Assembly: GCF_030272615.1 (NCBI RefSeq) | Contig: NC_081412.1 | Location: 473,478,157 to 473,542,156 of the forward strand | Origin: Cryptomeria japonica | Lineage: Eukaryota; Streptophyta; Pinopsida; Cupressales; Cupressaceae | DNA length: 64,000 bases | Direction of reading: 5' to 3' | Shown here: piece by piece, positions 1-11,224 of the stretch | Position numbering within the stretch: position 1 is the stretch's first letter | How the letters are laid out: each line of letters begins with the position of its first letter | Notes under the pieces: model-generated | What the model saw: the letters and a program-made list of their open reading frames with translations, nothing else | Databases searched by the model: none | What the model was told of the DNA's origin: nothing | Made by a program: the position numbers and the translations under genes

Positions 1-440
1 TCATGTCTTATTTTATCCCCTTTAGGTCTCCTTTTCCCTAGGATTCCATTGGTTTCATCGACAAGTTTTTCCTCTTGTGCGACTCGCTCAAAACCTATCT
101 TTAGGCACTTTTGCGCTTGTGTAGCCTCAACCTGCTTTTGTGCCTCATGGACCTATGCTTGTGCATAACACACAAGTGTGGATCCATCTCTCACAAGTGC
201 GGATTCATCCTACATAGGCACAATTCTTCTGTCTATGCTTCGAAACATCCCTTGCAATGTCATAAAAGTGCCTGCTATTGACCAAAAGTAAAACATGGGT
301 TTTTCAGGGCCTTCCCCATCCTCTTCTATTATCTGATCATCTATAGGTATGTGCACATTTCCCAAGGTATTCCTCCATTGGAATGATTGCCATCTTTCTA
401 CAATATCTTTTGTAATGCTTGTATCTTGCGCATCCGATCT
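1..440 (-). pseudogene. Degenerate coding-like stretch, probably retroelement-derived
   Basis: Read on the minus strand from about 440 down to 1, one frame is open apart from a few stops. It gives a hydrophilic, Gln/Glu/Lys-rich protein with stretches such as FYFWSIAGTFMTLQ and FERVAQEEKLVDETNG. The same frame is present at 45416-45850 in the duplicated copy, with a shared stop after the residues RRIVPM. The composition suits the N-terminal part of a retroelement gag or a similar protein, but I recognise no domain. The call rests on reading-frame conservation and surrounding transposon context only. Confidence 0.35.
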
Positions 441-899
441 CCAATTTGTGTTCCATTTGCACCAGTGGCTTTGTCTTGTCGTTGTCGATCAATTGGCATC
501 TTTTCTAGATTTTTTTGGACAATTCCTTGAGGGGGTATATATCATACATATATCCTTGTCATCGTCTAGGGCATATATCTTATTTGTTCTTTGAAACAAC
601 GCTCAAAATTGTATTGTCTCAAAGAGGGGAAAAACGGAGGCATCTGAAAATGGTCAACACTTGCGGCACTATAATTTAACATATCCGCGTTACCTTCTTT
701 AGAGTTTTGCACATCTTATTAGCATTTCTTCTATGGCACACACTTGATCTTTATCATTTGTTGACATCTTTGTCATTCTACTGTGCTTCTGTCCTCTTCA
801 ATTATCTTTTTTTCATTTATCAATTAGGTCTTATCAATATCATTTTCAAAATGCAATCTTTGGTCGTAACCAATTTGTCATATCAATTGGATATCATCA

Positions 900-1450
900 A
901 TCCTAATTAGTGTAAAATTATGGATTTGTTATCAATATTTATCATTGTCAATAATCTTGTCATGTTAATTGGACATCGTCAACCCTTATTGGTGTCAAAT
1001 TAGGGTTTTGTCCTTGATGTTTGTCATCTTCAATCAATCATTGATCAATTATCATCCTTTTTTAATCTTCATTCTAGATCATCTTATGTCATCAATTCGT
1101 CAATTCCTTGTCAATTGGGATCAATTTGTCATTGGTCTTTGTTAATCTCAGTATCATGTCAACCTTCATCAAGATGAACTTTTATCAAACTTTGATCGAT
1201 TTATCATTGATCTCGATCAATAATCATTTCTCATCAATTTGGACCGATCAGTCATTGGTCCTTGTCAATTGGCACCTATCAATTTTATCCTTGGCCAATC
1301 ATTGATCAATTTGTCATTGATTCTTGTCAACCAATATCGACACTTTATCAATTATCAGTTCTCATCATTTAATCATGATCAAATCAACCTTGTATCAATT
1401 TCTTCAATCATTCAATCTTGTTGTCACATAATTTTCATTCTTTCATTTCT
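900..1450. repeat. TCAATT-rich low-complexity tract
   Basis: Variants of ATCAATTTGTCATTGATC recur irregularly for about 550 bases. The short open frames here arise from the repeat and look non-coding. The tract runs up to the LTR-like region at 1540-2283 and is probably part of the same old element. The right copy keeps only its start, to about 46446. Confidence 0.6.
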
Positions 1451-1539
1451 ATTCCATCTCCTAGGGTTTAGTGATTTAATCATTTAATCCTATTCGATAT
1501 TTCCCCACTAAGTTAAATAAATTACTTTATTTATCCTAG

Positions 1540-2306
1540 GTCCTCTTTCCACAATTAAATGTTTCATTTAATTGGCTAATTATGCCCTCTTTGTGAATTA
1601 ATTAATGAATGAATATTTATTAATTATTTTTACCGAATATCATTTTCCTAACTTCTAATTCCTCTTTTCCACCTATGTTGCTAATTTTTGAATTATAATT
1701 TCCCACTAATTTCTCTCCTATCTTTTCCCCCTAATTTCTCCACTTTTCATGCTTCTCTTTTGTCATAATAAATGAGCTATTTTTGTGGACAATTTTTCTT
1801 AATTTGGAGGCCTAAATTTCTCTCAATTTGTCATAATTTTGACATAGCAAATTGTCAATCAATTTGTCATAATTTGTCATTCAATCATGCCTTTTTGAAA
1901 TCAATTTGTAAATTTTCAAATGAAGTTTCTTCTTCCATTTTCAATCATACTAATTTCTTATCTTCACTAATTCGCCTATAAATTGGTCCCTCTTTTCAAT
2001 CAATGACAACCACAATTCGAGTACCCTCATGCTGTCATTTACACTTTACAACCTTGCTTTTGATCATTCTTTGCACTTGTAGATGAAACCAACATAATTT
2101 GGAAGAGGAAGAATATCAATAAAGGTTAATGAAGGCAACACATTGGGATGGTTTGCACCTTTGTTTTAGTGTTATTCTTTTGTTCCTTTATTGAGTGTTC
2201 TTGGATTGGATTTCATTAGCAGTTAGGTTTGTGGTTGCCTAATGTTTATGTTTTTGATGCTTTCCCCTATTTTCCTAGTCACATTTATTGGTTAACTCGA
2301 CGTGAA
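1540..2306 (+). mobile_element. Partial Ty3/gypsy LTR end with primer-binding site
   Basis: A TATAAAT box lies at 1977-1983. An LTR-like end finishes in CA at 2282-2283. It is followed by a primer-binding-site-like stretch (about 2287-2306) containing TTGGTTAACTCGACGTGAAC. The full gypsy element at 34810 has the closely related TTGGTGAACCCGACGTGAA directly after its own LTR, which supports reading this as the R/U5 end plus priming site of a plus-strand Gypsy relative. Nothing coding follows on the plus strand: just past 2320 lies a gag remnant in the opposite orientation, so the element is truncated there. The left LTR edge is not defined. Confidence 0.5.
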
Positions 2307-2324
2307 CATGTTTAACTTAGAAAT

Positions 2325-2885
2325 CATCCGCTCCCATGATTTTATCTTCTCTTTACCCCTTCTCTGTCTATCAACTTGCAAATGATCCCACCAAAGAGGC
2401 GCATGACCTTTCAACTAAGTACATGCATATTTCACCTTCCTTTCTTTTGTGATGTTCTCAAAATAAATATACTTCTCCATATCCAAGATCCAATCCATTA
2501 ATTCATTTGAATCCTACTTTCCATCATACTCTGGTGGGGTAAAATGTGGTTTAGTGTTCGCCCTACTCAAAACCCTCAAGAACCTTTCTTTTTGTGGATC
2601 GATCATCCATGGATTCGCTACTTGTTCTGCTGGTGCTTCTTCTTCATCATCTTTGCTCACATCTTCAATATGTCAGCCTCTTCTCTGGGTTGTCTCAACA
2701 ACTTCCAATCGGGCTTTAATTTCTCTTAGTATTTCCATCACAACAGGTTGTGCATTCCCACGTGCTCCACCATTCCTATTTCCTCTTCGCACCATCTTTG
2801 CGCCAGTCCTCTACACCTAGACGTCGGAACAACAATCGGTCACCCCACAGTAAAATTCTTAGGACACCACAATCTCTGGAATTAA
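2325..2885 (-). pseudogene. Ty3/gypsy gag fragment (degenerate)
   Basis: Read on the minus strand from about 2885 down, the translation is a plant Gypsy capsid start. It has a Gly/Arg/Asn-rich N-terminus, then EILREIKARLEVVETTQRR, then PPEYDGK followed by an LMDWILDMEKY-like segment and a degenerate WWDHL region. This is the Retrotrans_gag order. Several in-frame stops show it is dead. It begins just inside a primer-binding site at 2890-2902, as expected for a Gypsy gag, and is cut at about 2325 where an opposite-strand LTR end begins. The right copy of the duplication lacks this gag. Confidence 0.65.
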
Positions 2886-2889
2886 ATCT

Positions 2890-2902
2890 CTCTTTGATAC
2901 CA
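2890..2902 (-). other. Primer-binding site of a minus-strand Gypsy element
   Basis: The minus-strand sequence TGGTATCAAAGAG resembles the initiator tRNA-Met priming motif. It sits directly inside an LTR end (TG on the plus strand at 2908-2909). The gag remnant follows on the minus strand. The homologous site in the right copy is 46476-46488. Confidence 0.55.
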
Positions 2903-2907
2903 CTTGG

Positions 2908-3500
2908 TGCAGTCATTAGTTAGGAGGGACCTCAAAGAGATCAATCCAGACTAGGAAGCAAGAGTAAACACAACTTAAACAATAGGATATGATAGAGATA
3001 ATGTAGAACAGAATGTATTAGATCATGAGAACTGATTACAAGCAATCGATAACATCCGAGTTACAAGATTTGGCTCACTGGCCTACTACATGCATGCTCA
3101 GTTACAGAATAGGTCAACTTTGGACCTCTAAATCTAAGATATATTCTCTATTTTCTATCTGACTTCCCCTCTCCACCGCTATTCTAATGCTCAATTACAA
3201 TGATTTATATGATCCAAGATCTAGTTGGCCCAAAAGGGAACAAATGCCAAAGAACAAGATCAAACGTGTAAAACCAAGAGGTCGACCTCCACCAAAAATA
3301 TTCCTCCAAAAAATCCAAAGGATGATGTGCAGATCAGATGGAAGGTCAACCACATGCCAAGGAACATCAGAATCAACAAACTGGGCTCCACAAGATACAT
3401 AAAGGATTTGGTAGATTAACCAATGCAAATAGGTCCAAGCAATTCCGGTGCTAGAAAACTATCTCGAAATCCAGAATCTTGTAGGGCGATAAATAAAACT
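2908..3500 (-). mobile_element. LTR remnant of a minus-strand Gypsy element
   Basis: This non-coding block lies between the primer-binding site at 2890-2902 and the RNase H fragment beginning near 3512. Its position and the terminal TG suggest an LTR, but the outer boundary is not visible. The short overlapping frames here on both strands do not resemble known proteins. The matching block in the right copy starts at 46494. Confidence 0.4.
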
Positions 3501-3511
3501 AAAGGCAATTC

Positions 3512-4359
3512 CTATGTCATTTCCTGCTTACTTTCAGCGATCAACCTGCACAAACCTTGCCCCCTCACCAACTTTGTGGGTCGAATGTCTAAATCGAACT
3601 CCTGAATTTTTGATACCCAAGAAGCTCTTTCATTCATTCCTATGTCTTGCTGCGTTAGAATTCTCTTGACAACTGAATGAGGTACATAAATCATCGTGTG
3701 AGAATGGAGAATATAGTACCTAAACTGTTTCATTGCCTTTACGACTGCATATTATTTCTTTTCCATTATTGAGTATTTAAGTTCATGCTTTTTCAAAGGT
3801 ACGCTCATGAATGCTATTGAGACCTCATCATTATTATCATTCTTTTGTAGAAAAACCTCTGACATAGTGTGCTCTAATGCGTAGCAGTAGATGATAAAAT
3901 CTTTATTGAAATTGGGATTAACCAAGACAAGTGCCTGACCAATTGCATCTTTTATTGAGGAAAATGCCTTCTTCCCCTCCTCGCTCCATTTGAAAGATTG
4001 TTTCTCACTCATCAAGTTCATGATATATCTGGTAGTCTCAGAAAAGTCTGGAATGATCCTCCAAGGAAGGATCTGACAACATTCCTGTGTGATGGAAAAG
4101 TTAATTGTTGAATTTCTCTTACCCTTTCAGGATCTATTTTTACCCCTTCTTTGGAGACAATATGACCGAGCAACTTACCCTTTATGACTCCAAACACTGA
4201 TTTCTTGGGGTTCAAGGATACCCTATGCTCGCGAGATTGCCGCAACACTCGTTTCAGGTCCCGAATGTGATGTTTTCTATGTTTTGACAACACTGTCAAA
4301 TCATCCAGATATAGAACAATGATCTTATCCTTTAAGTGGCCAAGGCCTACAGATTCCAC
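3512..4359 (-). pseudogene. Ty3/gypsy pol fragment: reverse transcriptase C-half and RNase H
   Basis: On the minus strand the translation runs from 4359 down to 3512. It starts with the RT catalytic strand YLDDLTVLSK, then the NPKKSVFGV and LGHIVSKEGVKIDP motifs, then the RT-RNaseH hinge FKWSEEGKKAFSSIK. It continues as RNase H with HELKYSIMEKK and an IQEFDLDIRPTK segment. The reading frame is broken near 3750 (an in-frame stop after EKK) and around 4020-4080 by a short deletion relative to the right copy. The N-terminal half of RT, the protease and the integrase are missing. At about 4338 the fragment is fused to the promoter region of the broken peptide gene. The right copy at 47098-47960 is better preserved. 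Confidence 0.88.
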
Positions 4360-4371
4360 TCTAATTCCACT

Positions 4372-4378
4372 TATAAAT
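4372..4378 (+). promoter_or_regulatory. TATA box of the peptide pseudogene
   Basis: TATAAAT lies 57 bases before the ATG at 4435. The surrounding bases match the promoter of the intact gene (61810-61816), except for an 11-base duplication just upstream of the box. Confidence 0.6.
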
Positions 4379-4434
4379 TGGGTCTCCTCTCCCTTCTTAC
4401 ATATACAACATTTTTGTTCAATGCTTAAACGAAA

Positions 4435-4647
4435 ATGGCAAAGAAATTGTTTTGCGTGGTGTTAATAATCGCATTGGTAGTGGGTATTGCAGAAGGAGAC
4501 TATCATCCTCCTGATCCTGATGAGTGTGATGAGTATGTTTAGTGCACAAGTGATGCTAACTGACAGGTATACAACTACCCTAGTGAGGATCCCTTTATTT
4601 GCTACAATATCAGACAATGTGGCTCAAGATTGGGACTTTGCGGTTAA
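4435..4647 (+). pseudogene. Secreted cysteine-rich peptide pseudogene, left copy
   Basis: This is a paralogue of the intact gene at 61873-62079. It keeps the ATG, a MAKKLFCVVL-type signal peptide, most of the cysteine framework and the terminal GLCG plus TAA. Two in-frame stops kill it: TAG at 4540-4542, where the intact gene has a glutamate codon, and TGA at 4561-4563, where it has a cysteine codon. The segment after the signal peptide also differs in length and is Pro/Asp-rich. The same two stops occur in the right copy (48040-48252), so the gene was dead before the block was duplicated. A GA microsatellite follows the stop codon, as in the intact gene. The TATA box and 3' flank are conserved too, so this is a DNA-level duplicate and not a retrocopy. 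Confidence 0.87.
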
Positions 4648-5290
4648 TCCCTAAGAGAGAGAGAGAGAGACTTCATTTTCTTGTTTCTCAGGTTAATGTT
4701 AATCTTGCCACAAAGAAACACTTAGTTCTCTAGTTGAAATTTATCAAATAAATAAGTCATTATGTTTTTACTTATGTTTGGACATTATTATTATCTTATG
4801 TACTAAATGGTAGTGGTGAAATTTATATGTTTTTGTTATTTTAAATTTTATTTTATGTTTATTCACAGAAGAGTGTTTTATATAGACGTAAATACTGCTA
4901 TCATTTATAAAATTAGCTCTCTCTTTATAAGTTCTTTTATTGTATCACTAATCTCATTTTCACATAGTAGTTTTTATCCGATTATTGGGGTATTGCATAG
5001 CAGATCTTTTAAGATGTGTGTTACTCATGGTTTTGATTTTGCTAAGTTCATCACTTGCTTAAATACTAGCAATTGCACCTTTGTGTGCAATAGGTATGCC
5101 AAAAATGTGTGGAAGGTCAATAATGAATTTTTTTTGCTCTATTATTTGCATATTGAGTGAGAGAGAGGGGGGGGTGATAAGGACACAAAGATTGGGGATA
5201 TAGATAGAGATGGAGATGGAGATGAAGAAGGAGATAAAGATAGGGGATAAAGAGATAGGGGAGAGAGATAGATAGCGATGGAAGAGACAA
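4648..5290. other. 3' flank of the peptide pseudogene
   Basis: This is non-coding, AT-rich DNA. Its first 400 bases can be matched loosely to the 3' flank of the intact gene (62080-62400), including the GGTGAAATTTATATG stretch. A 117-codon open frame at 4807-5160 is hydrophobic and unlike any family I know. It recurs in the right copy at 48412-48765, which only reflects the duplication. Confidence 0.55.
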
Positions 5291-5291
5291 A

Positions 5292-5378
<87 letters not shown>
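5292..5378. repeat. Compound GT/GA microsatellite
   Basis: About eight GT units are followed by about 35 GA units. The right copy has the same compound repeat expanded (about 48899-49011). Serine/leucine-repeat frames read from the opposite strand are artefacts of this tract. Confidence 0.97.
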
Positions 5379-5381
<3 letters not shown>

Positions 5382-5399
5382 AAATATGATTAAAACAAA

Positions 5400-5880
5400 A
5401 CCTCTAAATTAGCAAAGACAGAGATAGGGAAAGATATGGAGGTAGAGACAGATGGAGAGATAATGAGGTACATATAGAATGTGAGATAAATGATGAAACA
5501 TGGAGATATAGAGATACAGAGGAAAAGAGATATAGATATTCAGGTCTAGGAAGAGGAAAGGGAGAAGGAGAGGGAGAGGGAGGAAGATGGATGGATATGG
5601 AGAGACATTTCTAGAGAGAGATAGAGAGAGAGGGGAAGAAAGAGATGTCATGAAAAAGAGATAGAGGTAGAGATATATGGGAACGGAAAGGGAGAGAGAG
5701 GGATATAGAAAATATAGAAAATGATATATAGACAAGTAAAGAGAGAGGGATATATAGATAGAGAGGGAGAGGGAGAGGGAGAGGGAGAGGGAGAGGGAGA
5801 GGGAGAGATGGGAAGATAGAGAGAGGTAAGGGGCAAGAGTGAGAGATAAAATAGATGCATTAAAAATTGAAAATGTAAAC
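5400..5880. repeat. GA-rich degenerate tract with GGGAGA minisatellite
   Basis: A purine-rich strand with irregular GATA/GAGA motifs contains about eight GGGAGA units at 5761-5808. The right copy has about five of these units near 49398-49430. The SLSLS/PSPSP frames on the minus strand are repeat translations. Confidence 0.93.
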
Positions 5881-6640
5881 AAATGTGAGATCCAAGAAAG
5901 ATCCTAAGTCCAACAATTGTAGAGAAAATTATGGTGTGGATGTGTCTACTTTTAAGGAGGATTTTGCAATTTTTAGGTTTTTAACAAAAAAAAGAAAATT
6001 GAATTTTGATATATATAGAACAAGTTATGTGTTCAAACGTACAACTATATCTAAATTATAATTAGTTGAACTTCAAAACTTAATAAAATGAAAAATATTC
6101 AACATATCACTATCAAACCAAGTGCATGCCCTGGGTATTGATGTTACAAACGAAAATTCAAAAGAATTAATATTTTGTCATTTATAGAAAAAAATTTATG
6201 CGTTTCGGGATACACATCACTCTTAAAAAATGTTGTTTGCTGTAAAAAACTACTTTTTGAGGGAGATGGAAAAATCAATAAAATTTTATTCAAACAAATT
6301 TGAAAAAAATATATTTAGAATCTACAAAGAAGATGTTAAAAATAACTAGTTTATATCATCTTCAAATTCTTAACGGTTTAAAAGTTATAGGTGTCAGAAA
6401 GTGAAGGTTTTTGTCAAAATATTCACATAAGTGTCAAAAGTGGTCAAAAAGTGGGAACCAATATTGTGAGTTCACCCAAGGACATCATGCAACCTCATCA
6501 CTACTACATAAAGTAGTTTTCCATAGTTACTCTCTTCATTTGATTACCATATCACCATCAAACCACAACTTCTATCATAAGTTAGGTACAATATATAGGG
6601 CAATATATATTGTTAGACATCAATGACAATATATAAGTTG
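5881..6640. other. AT-rich non-coding DNA
   Basis: I see no coding potential or recognisable element in this stretch. It is matched by 49503-50234 in the right copy. That copy lacks about 28 bases present here near 6250, with a run of A at the junction. Confidence 0.6.
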
Positions 6641-6644
6641 TCCT

Positions 6645-7290
6645 TGTAAAGGTAACAATGTATTTTTTGATAGCGTCCTTCTCAAAAGTATAAGTGTCAT
6701 TTCTTCCATCATTTATGGCTTTCCCATAAAATTACCAAGGTCTACCCAAGTACACATGATACGCATCCATGGAGATGATATCACACATAACGATATCCAT
6801 ATACCTTCCTATTTAAAATTCTACTAAGACTTGTTCATCTACTAACAAATGATGTCCTTTTTGTAGTTAAGAAACCTTATATGGGGTAGGATGTTTAGTT
6901 TTCTTCAAGCCTAGTTTATTCACCATGTTCATAGCCACGATATTATCAATAATACCATTGTATAATAAGTTTACAACAATTACCTTTAGCTTTGTGCATT
7001 GTCTAGACTAATGATCTTCTTTGTATTGGTTCCTAACTCTCATTTGGTGAATTCAAAAATACTCTTTTGAACAAAAATGAGTTTAGTATCTTAGGTTCCT
7101 CATTATGATTAGATGGTGATCCAACACTCTCTTTATCTACTGGCACAATCTAATTGGTTTATTTAGGCCTTGTGCATCCTTCTTTTAGAAACTCAAGAAA
7201 CTCCAAAATTTTATTACTAGCATACTCGTTGCACTTAAAATATTTATTAGTGAAACCCCTTCCTCTTCCTTGATAATTGCCTCTTCCAAA
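6645..7290 (-). pseudogene. Ty3/gypsy gag zinc-knuckle tail and protease fragment
   Basis: On the minus strand from 7290 down there is a Gly/Arg-rich segment (GRGNYQGRGRGF) with a KCNEYA knuckle remnant. After a linker comes a retropepsin-like region with NIVAMNMVNKLGLKKTKHP, LLVDEQ and YHVYLGRPW. These are the hallmarks of a plant Gypsy protease; the LGRPW motif near its end is especially typical. The active-site DTG/DSG is not recognisable and there are frameshifts and stops, so the region is dead. The upstream gag body is missing here because of a deletion at 7284-7291, but it is present in the right copy at 51240-52060. Confidence 0.7.
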
Positions 7291-7291
7291 T

Positions 7292-9180
7292 ATTATGTCA
7301 ATTTAACAAATCTCTTTGCAGATCACACTGTTCATCCATTTTCAACAGCATATGAATTTTGAAGACTAACAAATCTAACTCTCAGTTGTGCAACTATAGT
7401 GCTTACCTATTCAGAAAACATCTAATTGTGGATGATGCTTTTTACTGTTCGACATTTTTTCATCAATGTTATCATATTTCTAAATTGTATGCATATTAAT
7501 CAACAATGAGCAGTCATAAACAAGATTTGGGCAACAAAAATGATGAATTGTGCTTCAACAGCAATGGTTTTTAATGAGATCTTCAAACTACAGTTCCAAC
7601 ATCAATGGGATTTTGTACGTCTATATTTCATAAAGGTTGAGATTTAGTGACTTACTGTCACCAATATTTCTGCTATATCTCAAAATTTAATTCATTGTTC
7701 AGAAGATACCAGTCAAATTTCAAGTATGTACATTTTCCCTGCTTAATATAGATTTAGATGATATGCATAGAAAGTATCAGTGCACAATAGTTTTATAAGA
7801 ACATGGTTTGCTCTTGGTGATGGTAATCACTTGATGAATTTGTTGGAAAAAATTTCAAACAGTACAATTGTTATTGATTGTTGGTAGACTACAAAAATGT
7901 AAGCGTAATAACTTGTTTGTCTATAGAAAAGCATGTAATGTCTATTTGGCATGCATAAGCCAAGTAATGCTGAGAATTCCAAAGAATTGCCCATTGTAAA
8001 TGGACAAATTTTGCAATCTATTTGTTTGAAAAAATGGTTTGGGTTATAAGCATCTCAATTTGTTTGAAAAATGGTGCTGGTTAGGCCTTTTTTTAAGAAA
8101 TCTTGGTTGTGGTTTGATTGTGAGAATGATGACTTTCAATGAGTGTGAGGCCAACACATTTTCTAGAACCCAACAAATACAATTTGCTTGAATATTTTGG
8201 AAATTGTGATTCAGAATGCCAATGAATAGTTGGGTTTGGTAACATTGGAATCCTTTTGCCCAATTGTTGATCTGTTATCTAAATCTCAATGAATAGTTTC
8301 ATCAACGTAAATTTTATTCCTTATCTACCGAATTGGGTGTCAACCGAAAAGCTTTGTTATGCTTCAGCCAATCACTCAATACAATGCTAAAGTCTGAAAA
8401 TGTAAAAGGAGCCCATAGCGTGAAAACTTGTGAAGGAAACATAAGTTGTTGTTCAAGTTAGAAGAAATTAGTGACAAATGTGTGGAAAGGAAAGAAAGAA
8501 AATATTGTTTTAAATAGAAACAGACCAAAGAAATATAGCTACGCAGCAGGGAAAGATGATTTCCAATGCGGATGGGAGAAACACAGAAAGTCATGATGGA
8601 GGTAAAATAAAAACAGTGCTGGTAAAAAAATCAGTGAAAGAGAGAAGCGTATTAGACAATCCCTAATTAATAAGGGTTTGGTACACCCTTAAAATAAAGC
8701 GGGTTCTATCATTACATGTTATCTACAAGTGATCTTTAAGAGAACTATTGGTGATACTTGACAAATCCTAAACATACACAACAACATTTAGCAAAGCCTT
8801 AAAAAACACAATTTTGTATGATGATAGAGATTGTAAGGTTGTGCAACTATAATATAATTATCATGGGTCTTTGTGTCAGGAAATAATCAGAATTGGTTCT
8901 CAAATTGAAACACAAAATGTCCACACAAGGTTTTCTACGAGATAGGGTTTTATTTGTATCTTTGTTGCATAGTTCATGTGACAAGAATACACTAAGCAAC
9001 ATGAATAATTCTATGTAAAAATAACATAAATTTTTCTTTCAAGGAGGTATAATGAATTTGTTAAGACAAGTTAAATAGCACTTGTAGGAGACATGGAGAC
9101 GTTAACAAATTGAGAATAATTGATGTGGGTGTTTCTTTGTTGTTGTGCATCTATTTTTGGGTTGTAGGGTTTAGGTGAAA
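7292..9180. other. Unassigned repeat-derived DNA
   Basis: No gene or domain can be read on either strand. The block is conserved at about 57746-59640 in the right copy. A 72-codon minus-strand frame at 8376-8594 also appears there (58830-59048) but has no recognisable features. Confidence 0.5.
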
Positions 9181-9540
9181 TTAGAATTACCTAGAACTTG
9201 TCATATATTTCGTTTATATTATATTTTTTTTTTGTTTTTAATATATTTTATTTATATTATATTTAATATAAAATGAATAAACATAAATATTAAATATTGA
9301 GATATAATATATCTTTATATAATGTAATATAATATAAAATTGAGTATTTAATATAATTTTTTATATATTTAATTTTATATATTAAATTTTAAATTATATT
9401 ATATAATTCATAAAAAACTATATATTCTCCATTTAATTATGTATTATAATTTAAATTATATTTTTTCTATACTTTATACTATAATTAACTTTGTACACTT
9501 ATAATTCAAAATTCAAAAGTGCATAAAGTTTATTATAATA
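9181..9540. repeat. Very AT-rich low-complexity block, left copy
   Basis: This is almost pure A/T with TATAATATA and TTTAAATT motifs. In the right copy the corresponding block continues for another 2.6 kb before rejoining at the sequence found here at 9541. Confidence 0.8.
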
Positions 9541-11220
9541 TATGATAGCCTCCACCCAATACTCTCTAATCTAATAACATGTGTAATTGGTATTGGAAGG
9601 GAGAGCAAAAGGATGTTGGCCTTCCTTGCTGCATTAGTATATTGGTTTATTGATTTTGTTTAATCATTTTACTCTTTGATCTTCTTCACTATAAGATGTT
9701 TCCAAATCTTTTGAAAGAATAAGCTTAAGTTGTGCTTTGGATATTTACTTTTATATGAGTGCAATCTAGAATGTGCACATAGATGTGCGAATCATTTTAT
9801 TATTTTTTGAAAATTAATGTGTTAAATTAAATGATTGTCTCATATGATTGGAAGAACACTTTTTTAATATTTTTGAATGAATATAATTATATAAATAAAA
9901 TTTACTTAGACACGATAATGATGTTTTTAAAAACTTTTTAAGATTTGATTAATGGAAAAGTCTTGCATTTGAATGGGATAGCTCGAGTTTGTAAAATGTT
10001 ATGAATTGATCTAATTTTTTAAGACGATAAATTAAAGAAAATAAAGATTATAAATTTAATTTATCTAAAAGAGTTAAATATTGAAATAATTGAGAGAAAG
10101 AAAGATTCTAAATTTATTTTATCTAAAAGAATTAAGTATTCAAATTGGGAGAAAGAAATATTGAAATAATTGAGATAGAATCATGTCATTGGACTCTTGA
10201 AATTTTGAGTATTGAATTATAGGTGATCCTTGCTAGGTCACCTTTGAATCAAAAAATATTATAGAAAATTTCGGAAAGCAAGAGAGTATAGACATCATAA
10301 TGTTTTGATTCAAAGATGATTAGTCCCAATCTACACATCTTGACTATGAATTATGTCCCTTGGAGAATTTGAGAGTGATCAATGAAATACAAATTCATAA
10401 AAGAAAATTTAATTTTACTAAAAAAGTTGCAATTAAATAAAAAACATTAACTTTTGGAAATCACAAAAATGAAAAAAGTATATAAGTAAAATATGAGATC
10501 ATTCCAATAATCAGCCATCATCTATCAAAACATCAAATAATCAATCATAAATTTTGGTTATATAAAAACTATATTTATTTCTTATAGAAAACACGTATCT
10601 ATGTCAAATTCTATTTCTAATTTTTGTAGATAAGTGTAAAATTGAGTGCATAAATTTGCATTATTAAACTTGTTTTCTAATATATTGTTAGATCAAGTAG
10701 TAAAACTAAATATGGTTTGAAAAATTATTTCTATTCAATCAATATTAAAAATATGCAACCTTTGTGCATTGTTACAAAATAAAAACATATCATTTAAAGA
10801 AATTGAGGTTTCATAACATTTTTTTGTGAAAAAAAAAAAGTATTATATTAAAAAATGTTTAGATCAATATGAATGCTTTTACAATTCAACTCAATATATA
10901 ATATTAAATAATTTTTTTTTTCCTAGATAGCTTATAATATAAGTTCTTTTATTTTTTCAATTTTACCTACAGTTAGTCACACTTAATAACATGAGAAAAT
11001 CCTCTTTGGAAGGAGTGAAACAAAAAAATATTTAGGGGAGATTCAAGAAACAATAATAATCTATTTCAAGTGTTCAAACAACAACTTAAAGAAAATATGA
11101 ATGTTGCTTCCTTTGGGTTGTTGGAGTTTTTTCCTTGTCCTCAAGAACTCAAAGCTAAACAGAATTAAGGGATTAACCAAAATTTGGTGAAGATTAACTT
11201 AAATAACTTGATCCTAAAAA
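9541..11220. other. AT-rich non-coding DNA
   Basis: No coding region is supported. The part to 10930 matches about 62600-64000. The rest leads into the decayed RNase H fragment at 11225. Confidence 0.5.
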
Positions 11221-11224
11221 GGGA

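Larger units (their letters stand above)
1..10930. repeat. Segmental duplication, left copy
   Basis: This stretch matches 45416-64000 in the same orientation. The matching blocks are 1-1033 with 45416-46446, 2861-6635 with 46447-50234, 6639-7291 with 50589-51242, 7291-9540 with 57745-59993, and 9541-10930 with about 62600-64000. In the first kilobase I count about 23 substitutions by eye, roughly 2 percent. This copy keeps 1034-2860, which the right copy lacks. It lacks about 0.35, 6.5 and 2.6 kb that the right copy has. The outer edges of the duplication lie outside the window, so a tandem repeat with a period near 45 kb is possible but not shown. Confidence 0.93.

Noticed and set aside
4807-5160. 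117-codon frame conserved at 48412-48765
   Set aside because: Conservation follows from the segmental duplication. The product is hydrophobic and unlike known proteins, and it lies in the pseudogene's 3' flank.
5117-5882. Leu/Ser-repeat open frames on the minus strand
   Set aside because: They are translations of the GA and GGGAGA simple repeats. The same applies at 48664-49506.
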